Shown here in pieces: positions 8,920-17,482 of a DNA stretch of 64,000 nucleotides. The DNA comes from Bordetella petrii (GTDB taxonomy: Bacteria; Pseudomonadota; Gammaproteobacteria; Burkholderiales; Burkholderiaceae_B), in NCBI RefSeq assembly GCF_017356245.1, contig NZ_JAFMZZ010000004.1, forward strand, positions 689,163-753,162, in the 5' to 3' direction. The position numbers and the translations under genes are program-made. A model generated the notes under the pieces. That model was not told where the DNA came from. It saw nothing but the letters and a program-made list of their open reading frames with translations, and did not search any database. The stretch's first letter is position 1; every line of letters starts with the position of its first letter.

Positions 8920-9900
8920 ATGACGAGCCGGCCCGATACCGTTTCCGCGCCTGCGCCCGCACACGATTCCGCCTGGGCCCGTGGCGGCCTGGCCGCGACG
9001 CTGGCCTACGCCGCGCTGGTGGTGTTCGCGTGGGGCTCGAATTATCCGCTGATGAAGCGGGCCCTGGCCGACATGCCGCCCCTGACCTTTTCCACGACGC
9101 GTGTTGTGGGCGCGGCGATCGTGGTGGCACTGTTGATGCGCATCAAGGGCGAGGCGGCGCTGCTGCCGCCGCCCGGCGAGCGGGCCCGGCTGGCGCTGAT
9201 CGGGCTGCTGCAGTTCGCTTCCGTGCTGGGACTGGTCAGCATTGCCCTGCAGTTCCTGCCGGCCGGGCGCACCGTGACGCTGGTCTACAGCATGCCGGTG
9301 TGGGCGGCGCTGTTCAGCAGCCTGATGGGCAAGGCGCGGCTGGCCTGGCGGCAGCTGGCCGGCGTAGGGCTGGGCATGGCCGGCCTGGCGCTGTTCCTGG
9401 ACCCCTCGGTCATCGACTGGAAAAGCCCGGGCGTGCCCCTGGGCATGGCGCTGGTCTTGTCCGCGGCCGCGCTGTGGGGGCTGGGCGCGGCGTTGTACGG
9501 GAGGCGGCAGTGGCGCGCTTCGCTGCTGTCCCAGACGTTCTGGCAGCTGGCGGCAACCGCGTGCCCCATCGGCGTGGCCGCGCTGATCCTGGAGTCGGAT
9601 CGGACCACCCATGTGACCTGGCCGCTGGCGGCCATCATGGTGTGGAACTGGCTGGTGCCCACCGCCATGGCGGTCTGGGCATGGAGCCGCCTGCTGAACC
9701 GCGTGCCATCCACCGTGGCCGGCCAACTGCTGGCCCTGACGCCCTTCGTGGGCATCGCCTGCAGCAGCGTCCTGTTCGGCGAGCGCCTGCCGCCGGTCTT
9801 TTCCCTGTGCGCGGCGGTCATCGCGGCGGGCAGCTGCCTGGTGCTGTGGCCGTCGCGCGCGGGCCGGCGCGCGGCGCGCGATCCTGGGCGCGAGGGCTGA
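8920..9900 (+). CDS. EamA-type (DMT superfamily) membrane transporter
   Basis: Integral membrane protein of 326 residues with about ten hydrophobic helices in two EamA repeats: residues ~23-165 beginning ATLAYAALVVFAWGSNYPLMKRAL, and ~172-305. The first repeat carries the usual PPLTFSTTRV segment, and the second ends with TPFVGIACSSVLFGERLPP. Start ATG 8920; GTG 8896 is in frame and also possible. Family members mostly export amino acids or small metabolites, so a role in removing a by-product or intermediate of the upstream oxidases is plausible but not shown. It ends just before the IclR gene and could share a transcript with the oxidases. Confidence 0.85.
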   Translation: MTSRPDTVSAPAPAHDSAWARGGLAATLAYAALVVFAWGSNYPLMKRALADMPPLTFSTTRVVGAAIVVALLMRIKGEAALLPPPGERARLALIGLLQFASVLGLVSIALQFLPAGRTVTLVYSMPVWAALFSSLMGKARLAWRQLAGVGLGMAGLALFLDPSVIDWKSPGVPLGMALVLSAAALWGLGAALYGRRQWRASLLSQTFWQLAATACPIGVAALILESDRTTHVTWPLAAIMVWNWLVPTAMAVWAWSRLLNRVPSTVAGQLLALTPFVGIACSSVLFGERLPPVFSLCAAVIAAGSCLVLWPSRAGRRAARDPGREG

Positions 9901-9938
9901 CCGCTACAATCTATCCCATTGAAGACAGGGCTTGCCTT

Positions 9939-10790
9939 ATGGCCGGACGCAAAAAAAAAGAAAGTGATGCGGTGATGGAAGATCCCATGGCCTCGCCGCT
10001 GTTCAGTATGTCCTTTTCCAAAGGAATCGACGTGCTGGCCGCGTTCGGGCCCGACCGCCCGTTCATGAATCTGCCCGAGATGGCCGCGGCCGCGGGGATA
10101 TCCAAGAGCTCGGCGCAGCGTTTCGCCTATACCCTGGAAACCCTGGGCTTTCTGAGCAAAGACCCCGACAGCAAGCGGTATGCGCTGACGCCCAAGATTC
10201 TCGAACTGGGTTATCGATACCTGCTGGTGGACGCCCTGGTCGAACGCGCCAACCCGTATCTGCTCGACTTGAACCGCCAGATTTCCGAGACCGTGAACCT
10301 GGCCGAGCCGTACGGCACCGACATGGTCTATGTGGCGCGCTTTGCCACGCACCTGACGACCGGGGTCCATATGCCCCTGGGCCGGCGTCTGCCGATGTTC
10401 TGCACATCGGCCGGGCGGGCCTGGCTGTCGATGCTGCCGCCGGAACAGGCGCGCGAGCTGCTGGAAGCATCGCCCCGCCCGAAGTTCACGCCCAATACCG
10501 TGACCGACCTGGGCCCGCTGATGGACATGCTGGCCGAGGCGCGCGAGCAGGGCTACGCCTATGCCAACGGCGAGTATTACCGCGGCGATCTGAATGTGGC
10601 CGTGCCGGTGTTCGACAAGCGCGGCCGCCCGGCCGCGGCGCTTAATATCTCGGCCCCCACCACGCGCTGGACGCTGGCGCGCATGAAGCGTGAGCTGGTG
10701 CCGAACCTGCTGGCAACCAGCCGCCTGATTTCCACCACGCCGCCCACGCCCGGGGCGGCCGCGCCGTTTCGGCGCGGCTATACCGGTTAG
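9939..10790 (+). CDS. IclR-family transcriptional regulator with an N-terminal A9 tract
   Basis: DNA-binding regulator of 283 residues. The winged helix covers about residues 25-90 (SFSKGIDVLAAFG ... GISKSSAQRFAYTLETLGFLSKDPDSKRYALTPK), followed by an IclR effector domain to about residue 270 (GRRLPMFCTSAGRAWLSMLP, YANGEYYRGDLNVAVPVFD). By position it probably controls the hyuAB-TRAP-oxidase module, responding to a pathway metabolite. The fifth to seventh codons are AAA AAA AAA: nine A residues at 9951-9959 followed by GAAAG, a run prone to slippage. A further ATG at codon 13 (9975) could rescue translation. A TACAAT -10-like hexamer at 9905-9910 lies just after the transporter stop, so the gene may have its own promoter. 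Confidence 0.9.
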   Translation: MAGRKKKESDAVMEDPMASPLFSMSFSKGIDVLAAFGPDRPFMNLPEMAAAAGISKSSAQRFAYTLETLGFLSKDPDSKRYALTPKILELGYRYLLVDALVERANPYLLDLNRQISETVNLAEPYGTDMVYVARFATHLTTGVHMPLGRRLPMFCTSAGRAWLSMLPPEQARELLEASPRPKFTPNTVTDLGPLMDMLAEAREQGYAYANGEYYRGDLNVAVPVFDKRGRPAAALNISAPTTRWTLARMKRELVPNLLATSRLISTTPPTPGAAAPFRRGYTG

Positions 10791-10815
10791 CCATCGGAGC
10801 GGCAACAAAGCCAGG

Positions 10816-11442
10816 CTACTTGCGCTGCGTCAGCGTGCTGTAGCTGGTGATCAGATTGCGGTAGTCGGGGATGTGGTTCGAGAACAGCGTGCCCAGGCCC
10901 TCGACGTCGTTGCGCCAGTCGCGGTGCAGTTCGCAGGCCGCGCCGAACCAGGTCATCAGCTGGGCGCCGGCATTGCTCATGCGGTCCCAGGCGGCATCGC
11001 GGGTCAGTTCGTTGAAGGTGCCCGATGCGTCGGTCACCACGAACACCTGGAAGCCTTCTTCCAGGGCGGCCAGGGCCGGGAATGCCACGCACACTTCGGT
11101 GACCACGCCGGCGATGATCAGCTGCTTCTTGCCGGTGGCCTTGACGGCCTTGACGAAGTCTTCATTGTCCCAGGCGTTGATCTGGCCGGGGCGCGGAATG
11201 AAGGGCGCGTCGGGGAACAGCTGCTTCAGTTCGGGCACCAGCGGGCCGTTGGGGCCGTCTTCGAAGCTGGTGGTTAGGATGGTGGGCAGCTTGAAATACT
11301 TGGCCAGGTCGGCCAGCGCCAGCACGTTGTTCTTGAACTTGTCCGGATCGATGTCGCGCACCAGCGACAGCAGGCCGGCCTGGTGGTCTACCAGCAATAC
11401 GGCGGCGTTGTCTTTGTCCAGGCGGACGTAGGGCTTGGTCAT
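10816..11442 (-). CDS. ycaC: YcaC-type isochorismatase-family hydrolase
   Basis: Cysteine hydrolase of 208 residues, very close over its full length to the Escherichia coli YcaC sequence as I remember it. Family positions are Asp19 in LLVDHQAGLLSLVRD, Arg84 in FIPRPGQINAWDNEDF, and the nucleophile Cys118 in GVVTEVCVAFPAL, preceded by the cis-peptide region that defines the fold. YcaC forms octameric rings, and its physiological substrate is unsettled. A pirin gene lies upstream on the same strand, 84 bases away, and a LysR gene is divergent from it: a common redox or quinone-type stress set, by inference. Its 3' end meets the IclR gene convergently with only 25 bases between stops. Confidence 0.93.
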   Translation of the reverse strand: MTKPYVRLDKDNAAVLLVDHQAGLLSLVRDIDPDKFKNNVLALADLAKYFKLPTILTTSFEDGPNGPLVPELKQLFPDAPFIPRPGQINAWDNEDFVKAVKATGKKQLIIAGVVTEVCVAFPALAALEEGFQVFVVTDASGTFNELTRDAAWDRMSNAGAQLMTWFGAACELHRDWRNDVEGLGTLFSNHIPDYRNLITSYSTLTQRK

Positions 11443-11492
11443 GGAGGTCTCCAGGTAAATGCGGGAAGGTGCCCGGGACGGGCGGGTAAGCC

Positions 11493-11522
11493 GTCCGCGC
11501 CGCCGGAAGCGGCGGCGCGGAC
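11493..11522 (-). terminator. Strong GC hairpin between the pirin gene and ycaC
   Basis: Perfect 13-bp inverted repeat (arm GTCCGCGCCGCCG at 11493-11505 and its complement at 11510-11522) with a 4-base loop, starting just after the pirin stop codon on the minus strand. No T-run follows, so it is more likely a partial terminator or an mRNA-stabilising hairpin that sets different levels of pirin and ycaC than a full stop. Confidence 0.5.
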
Positions 11523-11526
11523 AGGG

Positions 11527-12393
11527 TCAGTGGGCCATCTGGCCGAAGCGGCCGTGATTGAAGTCGTCGATGGCCTGGCGGATCTCGGCCTGGCTGTTCA
11601 TCACGAACGGGCCGTAGCCGACGATGGGCTCGTCGATCGGTTCGCCGCTCAAGAGCAGCAGCGTGACCTCGTTGTTGGCCTCGATCTGCACCTGGCTGCC
11701 TTCGCGCGACAGGTGCACCAGCTGGCCTTCGCGCACGATGTCGGTGCCGTTGACCTGCGCCGTGCCGTGCAGCACCGCCAGCGCCAGCGTGCGGCCTTCG
11801 GGCAGTTCGAAGGTGGCCGTGCCTTGCTGGCGCAGCCGCACGTCCCATACATCGATGGGCGTGTGCGTGCGCGCCGGGCCGCGCCGGCCGTCGAACTCGC
11901 CCGCGATGACGCGCACCTGGCCGGCTTCGCCGGGCAGGCCGACCACGGGAATGTCACGGTCCAGCAAGGTCTGGTAGCCCGGCGCCGACATCTTGTCGCG
12001 GGCCGGCAGGTTGACCCACAGCTGCACCATTTCCAGCGCGCCGCCCTGGCGGGTGAAGGCGTCGGAATGGAATTCCTCGTGCAGGATGCCGCCGGCCGCC
12101 GTCATCCACTGCACGTCGCCGGGGCCGATGTGGCCGCCCGCGCCGGTGGAATCGCGATGATCGACTTCGCCCTGGTAGACGATGGTGACCGTTTCAAAGC
12201 CGCGGTGCGGATGCTGGCCCACGCCGCGCGGCTTGGCGGCCGGGGCGAACTGGGCCGGGCCGGCGTAGTCCAGCAGCAGGAAGGGGCTGAGGTGCTGGCC
12301 GTGGCTGTCGTAGCTGAACATCGAGCGCACCGGGAAGCCGTCGCCCACCCAATGGGGGCGCGGAGCGCTGTAGACACCGAGAACCTTTTTCAT
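11527..12393 (-). CDS. Pirin family protein (bicupin)
   Basis: Pirin of 288 residues. The start at 12393 is chosen because GGAG lies 7 bases upstream on the coding strand; a longer in-frame start would add 23 residues with no signal. The N-terminal cupin carries HPHRGFETVTIVYQGEVDHRDS near residues 55-75 and the metal-site stretch GPGDVQWMTAAGGILHEE, giving the His-x-His ... His ... Glu iron ligands. The C-terminal cupin (about residues 165-285) has VLHGTAQVNG and LLLLSGEPIDEPIVGYGPFVMN, typical of the YhaK/YhhW type with quercetinase-like activity. Together with ycaC downstream and the divergent LysR gene it forms a regulon-like unit. Confidence 0.92.
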   Translation of the reverse strand: MKKVLGVYSAPRPHWVGDGFPVRSMFSYDSHGQHLSPFLLLDYAGPAQFAPAAKPRGVGQHPHRGFETVTIVYQGEVDHRDSTGAGGHIGPGDVQWMTAAGGILHEEFHSDAFTRQGGALEMVQLWVNLPARDKMSAPGYQTLLDRDIPVVGLPGEAGQVRVIAGEFDGRRGPARTHTPIDVWDVRLRQQGTATFELPEGRTLALAVLHGTAQVNGTDIVREGQLVHLSREGSQVQIEANNEVTLLLLSGEPIDEPIVGYGPFVMNSQAEIRQAIDDFNHGRFGQMAH

Positions 12394-12442
12394 GGGCTTT
12401 CTCCACTGCGGGCTGCGGCCCGTGCCGCAACCTCCATGAAGA

Positions 12443-12454
12443 AAACTATAGTTT
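12443..12454. promoter_or_regulatory. 12-bp palindrome in the pirin-LysR divergent promoter
   Basis: AAACTATAGTTT is a perfect palindrome in the 109-base gap between the pirin and LysR genes, in an AT-rich patch of an otherwise GC-rich region. Its position about 50 bases from each start is where LysR regulators usually bind and autoregulate. The TATAGT part could also serve as a -10 element. Assignment to the neighbouring LysR protein is inference. Confidence 0.5.
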
Positions 12455-12502
12455 CGGGACAATGCGCGCGGTAGGCCCTAAAATTCGCTCTTACCGTTCT
12501 AT

Positions 12503-13420
12503 ATGGTGAACGATATGCCAGACCTGAACGACCTGTATTACTTCGTGCAGGTGGTGGACCATGGCGGTTTCGCGCCGGCCGGCCGCGCCCTGGGCATGCC
12601 CAAATCCAAGCTCAGCCGCCGCATCGCCCTGCTCGAAGCGCGGCTGGGCGCGCGCCTGCTGCTGCGCACCACGCGCCAGTTCGCCGTGACCGAAATCGGC
12701 CAGACCTATTACGCGCATTGCAAGGCCATGCTGGTCGAGGCCGAGGCTGCCGAAGAGGCCGTGGCGCTGACCCGCGCCGAGCCGCGCGGCACGGTGCGGG
12801 TAACCTGCCCGGTGGCACTGCTGGATGCGCGGGTGGCCGGGATGCTGGCCGATTTCATGGTGCAGTACCCGCTGGTGCAACTGCACCTGGAAGAAACCAA
12901 CCGGCGGGTGGACGTGGTGGCCGAAGGCATCGATGTGGCGATCCGGGTGCGGCCGCCGCCGCTGGAAGACAGCGACCTGGTCATGCGCGTGCTGGCCGAT
13001 CGCGGCCAGTGCCTGGTGGCCAGCCCGGGCCTGCTGCGGCGTACCGGCGTGCCGCGCGCCCCGGCCGACCTGGGCGGCCTGCCCAGCCTGGCGCTGGGCC
13101 TGCCGCAAGGCGAGCATGTGTGGAACCTGCTGGGCCCCCAGGGGGCCCATGCCGCGGTGCGCCACCAGCCGCGCCTGGTCACGCGCGGCATGCTGGCATT
13201 GCGGACCGCGGCGGTGGCGGGCGTGGGCATCGTGCAATTGCCCACCATGATGCTGCGCGAGCAATTCCAGCGCGGCGAACTGGCGCAAGTGCTGCCCGAC
13301 TGGGCGCCGCGCCGCGAGATCATCCATGCGGTATTCGCATCGCGGCGCGGGCAGTTGCCGTCGGTCAGGGCGCTGATCGACTTCCTGGCGGACCGCTTCG
13401 ACGCGCTGGAAGAGGACTGA
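12503..13420 (+). CDS. LysR-family transcriptional regulator
   Basis: LysR regulator of 305 residues from ATG 12503. An in-frame ATG at 12515 gives [18 protein letters not shown], a very typical family start, so the true product may be four residues shorter. The winged helix-turn-helix spans residues 10-70 ([32 protein letters not shown]), and the effector-binding domain begins about residue 95 ([18 protein letters not shown]). It is divergent from the pirin-ycaC pair and shares with it a gap that holds a 12-bp palindrome, so it most likely controls them. Its last 56 bases overlap antisense with the end of bioD. Confidence 0.93.
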   Translation: MVNDMPDLNDLYYFVQVVDHGGFAPAGRALGMPKSKLSRRIALLEARLGARLLLRTTRQFAVTEIGQTYYAHCKAMLVEAEAAEEAVALTRAEPRGTVRVTCPVALLDARVAGMLADFMVQYPLVQLHLEETNRRVDVVAEGIDVAIRVRPPPLEDSDLVMRVLADRGQCLVASPGLLRRTGVPRAPADLGGLPSLALGLPQGEHVWNLLGPQGAHAAVRHQPRLVTRGMLALRTAAVAGVGIVQLPTMMLREQFQRGELAQVLPDWAPRREIIHAVFASRRGQLPSVRALIDFLADRFDALEED

Positions 13421-14129
13421 GCGGCGCGGACGGATACAGCGCGGCCACCCGCAGGTGCCGCGCCGCCGCGGCCGGGTCGGCTTCGGCCAGGTAGGGCACG
13501 CGGCCCAGCAGGGGCGCGGGCAGGCGCTGCGCCAGGGCCTGCACATTGGCCTGCGCCTGCGGCATGGCCGGGTCGACGTGGTTGGCCACCCAGCCCGCCA
13601 GGCGCAGCCCGCGGGCGGCGATCGCCTCGGCTGTCAGCAGGGCATGGCTGATGCAGCCCAGCCGCATGCCCACCACCAGGATCACCGGCAGGTCCAGCTG
13701 CCGCGCCAGGTCGGCGGTGTCGCTGGCATCGTCCAGCGGCACCCGGAAGCCGCCCACCCCTTCCACCACCACCGCTTGTGCGCGGGCCGCGGCCTGGCGG
13801 TAGGCCTGCTGTATCACCGCCGGGTCGAGCGCCACGCCCGCGGCGGCCGCCGCGATGTGCGGCGCCACGGCGTCGGGCAGCACATACGGGCAGCGCACGG
13901 CATCGGGCAAGTCCATGGAGCTGGCCCGGCGCAGCTGTTCCACGTCTTCGTTGACCCAGCGGCCGCCCACCTGCCCCGCGCCGGCGGCCACGGCCTTGAC
14001 GCCGGCGGTGGTCCATCCCTGGCGCGCCGCGGCGTGCAGCAGCGCGCACGCGATCAGGGTCTTGCCGATTTCGGTATCGGTGCCGGTGACGAAGTAGTCG
14101 CCGGGCCGTTGCGGCATGTCATGGCGCAT
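13365..14129 (-). CDS. bioD: ATP-dependent dethiobiotin synthetase
   Basis: Catalyses carboxylation and ring closure of 7,8-diaminopelargonate with CO2 and ATP, the penultimate step of biotin synthesis. The P-loop is [12 protein letters not shown] near residue 14; the substrate Lys is in GVKAVAAG, with Ala where many relatives have Pro, and the acidic Mg/ATP motif is [13 protein letters not shown] near residue 122. At 254 residues it is longer than the usual 220-230 because of a Pro/Arg/Ser-rich tail of about 25 residues ([14 protein letters not shown]). That tail is encoded in the segment overlapping the convergent LysR gene by 56 bases. Its start overlaps the end of bioF by 11 bases. Confidence 0.95.
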   Translation of the reverse strand: MRHDMPQRPGDYFVTGTDTEIGKTLIACALLHAAARQGWTTAGVKAVAAGAGQVGGRWVNEDVEQLRRASSMDLPDAVRCPYVLPDAVAPHIAAAAAGVALDPAVIQQAYRQAAARAQAVVVEGVGGFRVPLDDASDTADLARQLDLPVILVVGMRLGCISHALLTAEAIAARGLRLAGWVANHVDPAMPQAQANVQALAQRLPAPLLGRVPYLAEADPAAAARHLRVAALYPSAPLSPLPARRSGPPGSRSAP

Positions 14130-15312
14130 GGCCGGCCTCGCTGTCCAGTTGGTTCAAGGCGGCGGCCAGCCTGTCCACGTCGGCGGCGGTATGCGCCGCC
14201 GACAGCGTGACGCGCAGGCGCGCCGTGCCCGCCGGCACGGTGGGCGGGCGGATGGCGGGCACCCACAGCCCCAGGCGTTCCAGCCCGGCGGCGGCGTGCA
14301 GCGCCTGCGCGTTCTCGCCCAGCAGGACAGGCTGGATGGCGGTGGGCGTGGGCTGGTGGCGCCACTGGCGCAGGCCGAGCCGCGCCTGCAGCTGTTGCGT
14401 CAGTGTCCGCAGGTGCGCACGCCGCCGCCGGCCATCGCTGCCTTCGATCAGGTCCAGGCTGGCCAGCAGGGCGTGCGCCTGCGCGGGGGCGGCGGCGGTG
14501 CTGAAGATATAGGGCCGGGCGCGGTTGACCAGCCAATCGATGACGGTGGCATGCGCGGCCACGAAGGCTCCCGCCACGCCGGCGGCCTTGCCCAGCGTGC
14601 CCATCAATACCAGGTGGGGCGAACGCAGGCCGGCATGTTCGAGCACGCCGTGGCCGTGTTCGCCCAGCACACCGAACCCGTGCGCGTCGTCGATCACCAG
14701 CCAGGCGCCGTGGCGCTCGGCCAGCGCCAGCAGCTCGCGCAGCGGAGCGATGTCGCCGTCCATCGAGAACACGCCGTCGGAAACGATCAGGCGCGTGCCG
14801 GCCCGGCTGGCCGCCAGCTGTCTGGTCAGGGTCTGCGTGTCGGCATGCGGGTATATCTGCACGCGGGCCCGCGCCAGGCGGGCGCCGTCGATCAGCGAGG
14901 CGTGGTTGAGCGATTCGGAGAAAATCTCGGCGTCCTGGCCGGCCAGGGCCCCCAGCACGGCCAGGTTGGCCATGTAGCCGGTGCAGAAGTACAGCGCGCG
15001 CGCCTGTTCCAGGTGCGGCGCCAGCATGGCCGCCAGCCGTTCTTCCAGCTGCGCGTGGGCGCGGCTGTGCCCGCTGATCAGGTGCGATGCGCCGCTGCCC
15101 GCGCCGTAGCGCGCCGCGCCTTCGGCCAGGGCGGCGGATATGGCGGGATGCGCGGCCAGCCCCAGGTAGTCGTTGCTGCAAAAGGCCAGCATGTCGCGCC
15201 CGTCCACGCGCACGTGGGGCGCGCAGGGCGATTCGGTGGTGCGCCGGCGCCGGCGCAGATGCTGCGCGTCGAGTTCGCGCAGTGAGGCTTGCAGAGTGTC
15301 CAGCAGCTGCAT
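14119..15312 (-). CDS. bioF: 8-amino-7-oxononanoate synthase
   Basis: PLP enzyme that condenses pimeloyl-CoA/ACP with L-alanine to start the biotin ring pathway. It has 397 residues from ATG 15312, one base after the bioA stop (TGACATG). A longer frame reaches upstream into bioA but has no support. Motifs are [16 protein letters not shown] at the N-terminus, [17 protein letters not shown] with the PLP-interacting Asp and His, and the PLP-Lys in [16 protein letters not shown] near residue 234. It overlaps bioD by 11 bases, so bioA-bioF-bioD form a tightly coupled operon. Confidence 0.96.
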   Translation of the reverse strand: MQLLDTLQASLRELDAQHLRRRRRTTESPCAPHVRVDGRDMLAFCSNDYLGLAAHPAISAALAEGAARYGAGSGASHLISGHSRAHAQLEERLAAMLAPHLEQARALYFCTGYMANLAVLGALAGQDAEIFSESLNHASLIDGARLARARVQIYPHADTQTLTRQLAASRAGTRLIVSDGVFSMDGDIAPLRELLALAERHGAWLVIDDAHGFGVLGEHGHGVLEHAGLRSPHLVLMGTLGKAAGVAGAFVAAHATVIDWLVNRARPYIFSTAAAPAQAHALLASLDLIEGSDGRRRRAHLRTLTQQLQARLGLRQWRHQPTPTAIQPVLLGENAQALHAAAGLERLGLWVPAIRPPTVPAGTARLRVTLSAAHTAADVDRLAAALNQLDSEAGHAP

Positions 15313-15313
15313 G

Positions 15314-16654
15314 TCAATGGCCCTCCAGGGCGTCGTCGAGCGTGGCCAGTGTTTCGCGGGCCAGCCAGGCGGCGGTGTCGTCATCCAGCACGTAGGGCGG
15401 CATCAGGTAGACCGTGTTGCCGATGGGGCGCAGCAGCAGCCCGCGCGCCAGCGCCGCGGCCGCATAGCGCTGGCCGAAGCCGGCATCGGCGGCTACGTCG
15501 AAGGCCCAGATCATGCCGGCGCGGCGGAAGTGGCGCACGGCGCGATGCGTGCGCAGCGGCGCCAGGGCCGCGTCCAGGCGCGCGGCGCGCTGGCGGTTGT
15601 TCGCCAGGACGCTGTCTTCCTCGAAGATGTCCAGGGTGGCCAGCGCGGCGCGGCAGGCCAGCGGGTTGCCGGTGTACGAGTGCGAATGCAGGAAGCCGCG
15701 CGCCACGTCGTCGTCGTAGAAGGCGGCGTGGATGGCGTCGGTGCCGAGCACCAGCGACAGGGGCAGGTACCCGCCCGTAATGCCCTTGGACAGGGTCATC
15801 AGGTCGGGCCAGATGCCGGCCTGCTCGCAGGCAAAGAACGAGCCGGTGCGCCCGCAGCCCACCGCGATCTCGTCGGCGATCAGGTGTACCTGGTAGCGGT
15901 CGCACAGTTCGCGCACCTGCCGCAGGTACGAGGGCGCATGCATCGCCATGCCGGCCGCGCATTGCACCAGCGGCTCGACGATCACCGCGGCGATGTGCGG
16001 GTGGCGCTGTTCAAGCAGCGCCTGGAGTTCAGCCGCGGCGCGCCGCGCGGCGGCGTCCGCGTCTTCGCCGGCCTGCGCGGCCCGCGCGTCGGGCGAGGCC
16101 ACCACATGGGCCTGGCGCAGCAGCGGGCCGTAGGCATCGCGGAACAGCGTCACGTCGGTCACGCCCAGCGCGCCCAGGGTTTCGCCGTGGTAGCCGTGGC
16201 GCACGCAGACGAATTCGCGCTTGGCGGCGCGGCCGTGGTTGCGCCAGGCGTGAAAACTCATCTTCAGGGCGATTTCCACCGCGGACGCGCCGTCCGACGC
16301 ATAAAAGCAGTGGCCCAGCGCCGCGCCGGTCAGGGCCGACAGGCGCTCGGCCAGCTCGACCGCCGGCGCATGGGTGCAGCCGGCCAGCATGGCGTGCGGC
16401 AGGCGGGCCAGCTGGTCATGCAGGGCGGCGTTGATGCGCGCATTGGCATGGCCGAACAGATTGACCCACCAGGAACTGATGCCATCCAGGTAGCGGCGGC
16501 CGTCCATGTCGACCAGCCACGGGCCTTCGCCGTGCGACAGCGCCAGCAGCGGCATGGCGGCCTGGCGCTTCATCTGCGTGCACGGGTGCCAGACATGGCG
16601 CAGGCTGCGCGCGCGCCATCGAGCGGCGTTCGATGAGGGGGCGTGGTGGTGCAT
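15314..16654 (-). CDS. bioA: Adenosylmethionine-8-amino-7-oxononanoate aminotransferase
   Basis: Class III PLP aminotransferase that moves an amino group from S-adenosylmethionine to 7-keto-8-aminopelargonate. It has 446 residues from ATG 16654, with AGGAG placed 6-7 bases upstream on the minus strand. Diagnostic features are the N-terminal [23 protein letters not shown] with the BioA-specific Trp-Trp, [16 protein letters not shown], the Asp in [14 protein letters not shown], and the PLP-Lys in [20 protein letters not shown]. It is first in bioA-bioF-bioD; bioB and the pimeloyl genes are not in this window. No BirA-type operator was recognisable upstream. Confidence 0.96.
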   Translation of the reverse strand: MHHHAPSSNAARWRARSLRHVWHPCTQMKRQAAMPLLALSHGEGPWLVDMDGRRYLDGISSWWVNLFGHANARINAALHDQLARLPHAMLAGCTHAPAVELAERLSALTGAALGHCFYASDGASAVEIALKMSFHAWRNHGRAAKREFVCVRHGYHGETLGALGVTDVTLFRDAYGPLLRQAHVVASPDARAAQAGEDADAAARRAAAELQALLEQRHPHIAAVIVEPLVQCAAGMAMHAPSYLRQVRELCDRYQVHLIADEIAVGCGRTGSFFACEQAGIWPDLMTLSKGITGGYLPLSLVLGTDAIHAAFYDDDVARGFLHSHSYTGNPLACRAALATLDIFEEDSVLANNRQRAARLDAALAPLRTHRAVRHFRRAGMIWAFDVAADAGFGQRYAAAALARGLLLRPIGNTVYLMPPYVLDDDTAAWLARETLATLDDALEGH

Positions 16655-16974
16655 CCGCGGCTCCTGAAGCAATGCCCGGCCGGCGGGCCGCGATGTCGCG
16701 GCAGGGGCGGTAAGCGCCGGCAGGCGGTTGAGCGGCGGATATTAGGAAAGCCGTGGCGGGGGCTGCAATCCCTGCGGGTTCAGGTGTTTTGGCGGTGCGA
16801 AGCGGGATGATGCGGAAAATAGGCGGCGCGTTACGGGGATCGTGCCGGCATCAGGCGCCTAATCGCGGGGTACATGCAAGGCGTCTCAGATGAAACATTT
16901 TGTGTCTCGGCGCGTGTGGGGCGGGCATGGGTGTCTGGCATCTGCGCAGTCAGACGCCCGGCCCAAATGCGCGG
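16655..16974. other. 320-base intergenic region upstream of bioA
   Basis: This gap lies between the end of the thioesterase gene and the start of bioA, both on the minus strand, so it must hold the bio operon promoter. I could not pick out a convincing -35/-10 pair or a classical BirA box. It contains a degenerate copy of the GGTGTCTG inverted repeat (16930-16958) and TCAGGCGCCT at 16851-16860. The latter recurs at 16995-17004 inside the end of the thioesterase gene, within the perfect palindrome GTCAGGCGCCTGAC. Neither has a known role here. Confidence 0.5.
16930..16958. repeat. Degenerate copy of the GGTGTCTG inverted repeat
   Basis: GGTGTCTG at 16930-16937 is matched by CAGACGCC at 16951-16958, one base off the perfect arm, with a 13-base loop. 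It resembles the copies at 42898, 51151 and 58813. It lies just downstream of the thioesterase gene (stop at 16975, minus strand), so it could act as that gene's terminator. Unlike the other copies it is not between convergent genes. Confidence 0.55.
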
Positions 16975-17460
16975 CTAGGCGCGCGGCGCGAGGGTCAGGC
17001 GCCTGACGTGGCGTTCGGGCAGCGGCGCCGCCGCATGCGCCTGCGCGGCGGCCTGCAGCGATTGCGCCAGCGCGTCGGGAAATGCCTGGCTGCGCCGGGT
17101 GTCCAGGTTCACGTGCACCGACAGTTGTTCCATGGTGGCGGCCAGGTAGTTGTCGCGGGTCTGGAAGAGTTCCATCAGGCACAGCAGGCGCTTGTGGTCC
17201 GCGCCAAGCACGCGCAGCCGCAGTTCGAGCGGATCGCCGGCCAGCAGCTCGCGGCGGTAGTTGACGGCGATGTCGACGGTGTAGATGCCGCAGCGCGTGG
17301 CCTGCGTATAGCTTTCGCCCACCCCCAGGGGGTCCAGCAGCTGGAAGCCGATGTGGTCGAACACGCGCACGTAGCGGGCGGCGTTCATGTGGCCGTACAG
17401 GTCGGTCCAGTCTGGCTGGACGATGAGCTGGGTGCTGGGCAGGCTGGCGTGATCGGACAT
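16975..17460 (-). CDS. Hotdog-fold acyl-CoA thioesterase (4HBT family)
   Basis: Single hotdog domain of 161 residues. The central helix motif is DWTDLYGHMNAARYVRVFDHIGFQLL, with the Asp-x-x-x-x-x-His-Met-Asn pattern typical of 4-hydroxybenzoyl-CoA thioesterase relatives; the strand GIYTVDIAVNYRRELLAGDPLELRLRV follows. It probably hydrolyses an acyl-CoA in the cytoplasm; chain preference cannot be read. Start 17460 is preferred; ATG 17472 adds MEPL with no better ribosome site. It lies 22 bases after the acylphosphatase gene and is probably cotranscribed with it. The final codons contain the palindrome GTCAGGCGCCTGAC (16994-17007). Confidence 0.85.
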   Translation of the reverse strand: MSDHASLPSTQLIVQPDWTDLYGHMNAARYVRVFDHIGFQLLDPLGVGESYTQATRCGIYTVDIAVNYRRELLAGDPLELRLRVLGADHKRLLCLMELFQTRDNYLAATMEQLSVHVNLDTRRSQAFPDALAQSLQAAAQAHAAAPLPERHVRRLTLAPRA

Positions 17461-17482
17461 GAGCGGTTCCATGGAGTGGGGG

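Noticed and set aside
16655..16974. A BirA operator upstream of bioA
   Set aside because: No pair of TTGTAAAC-type half-sites could be found in the gap.
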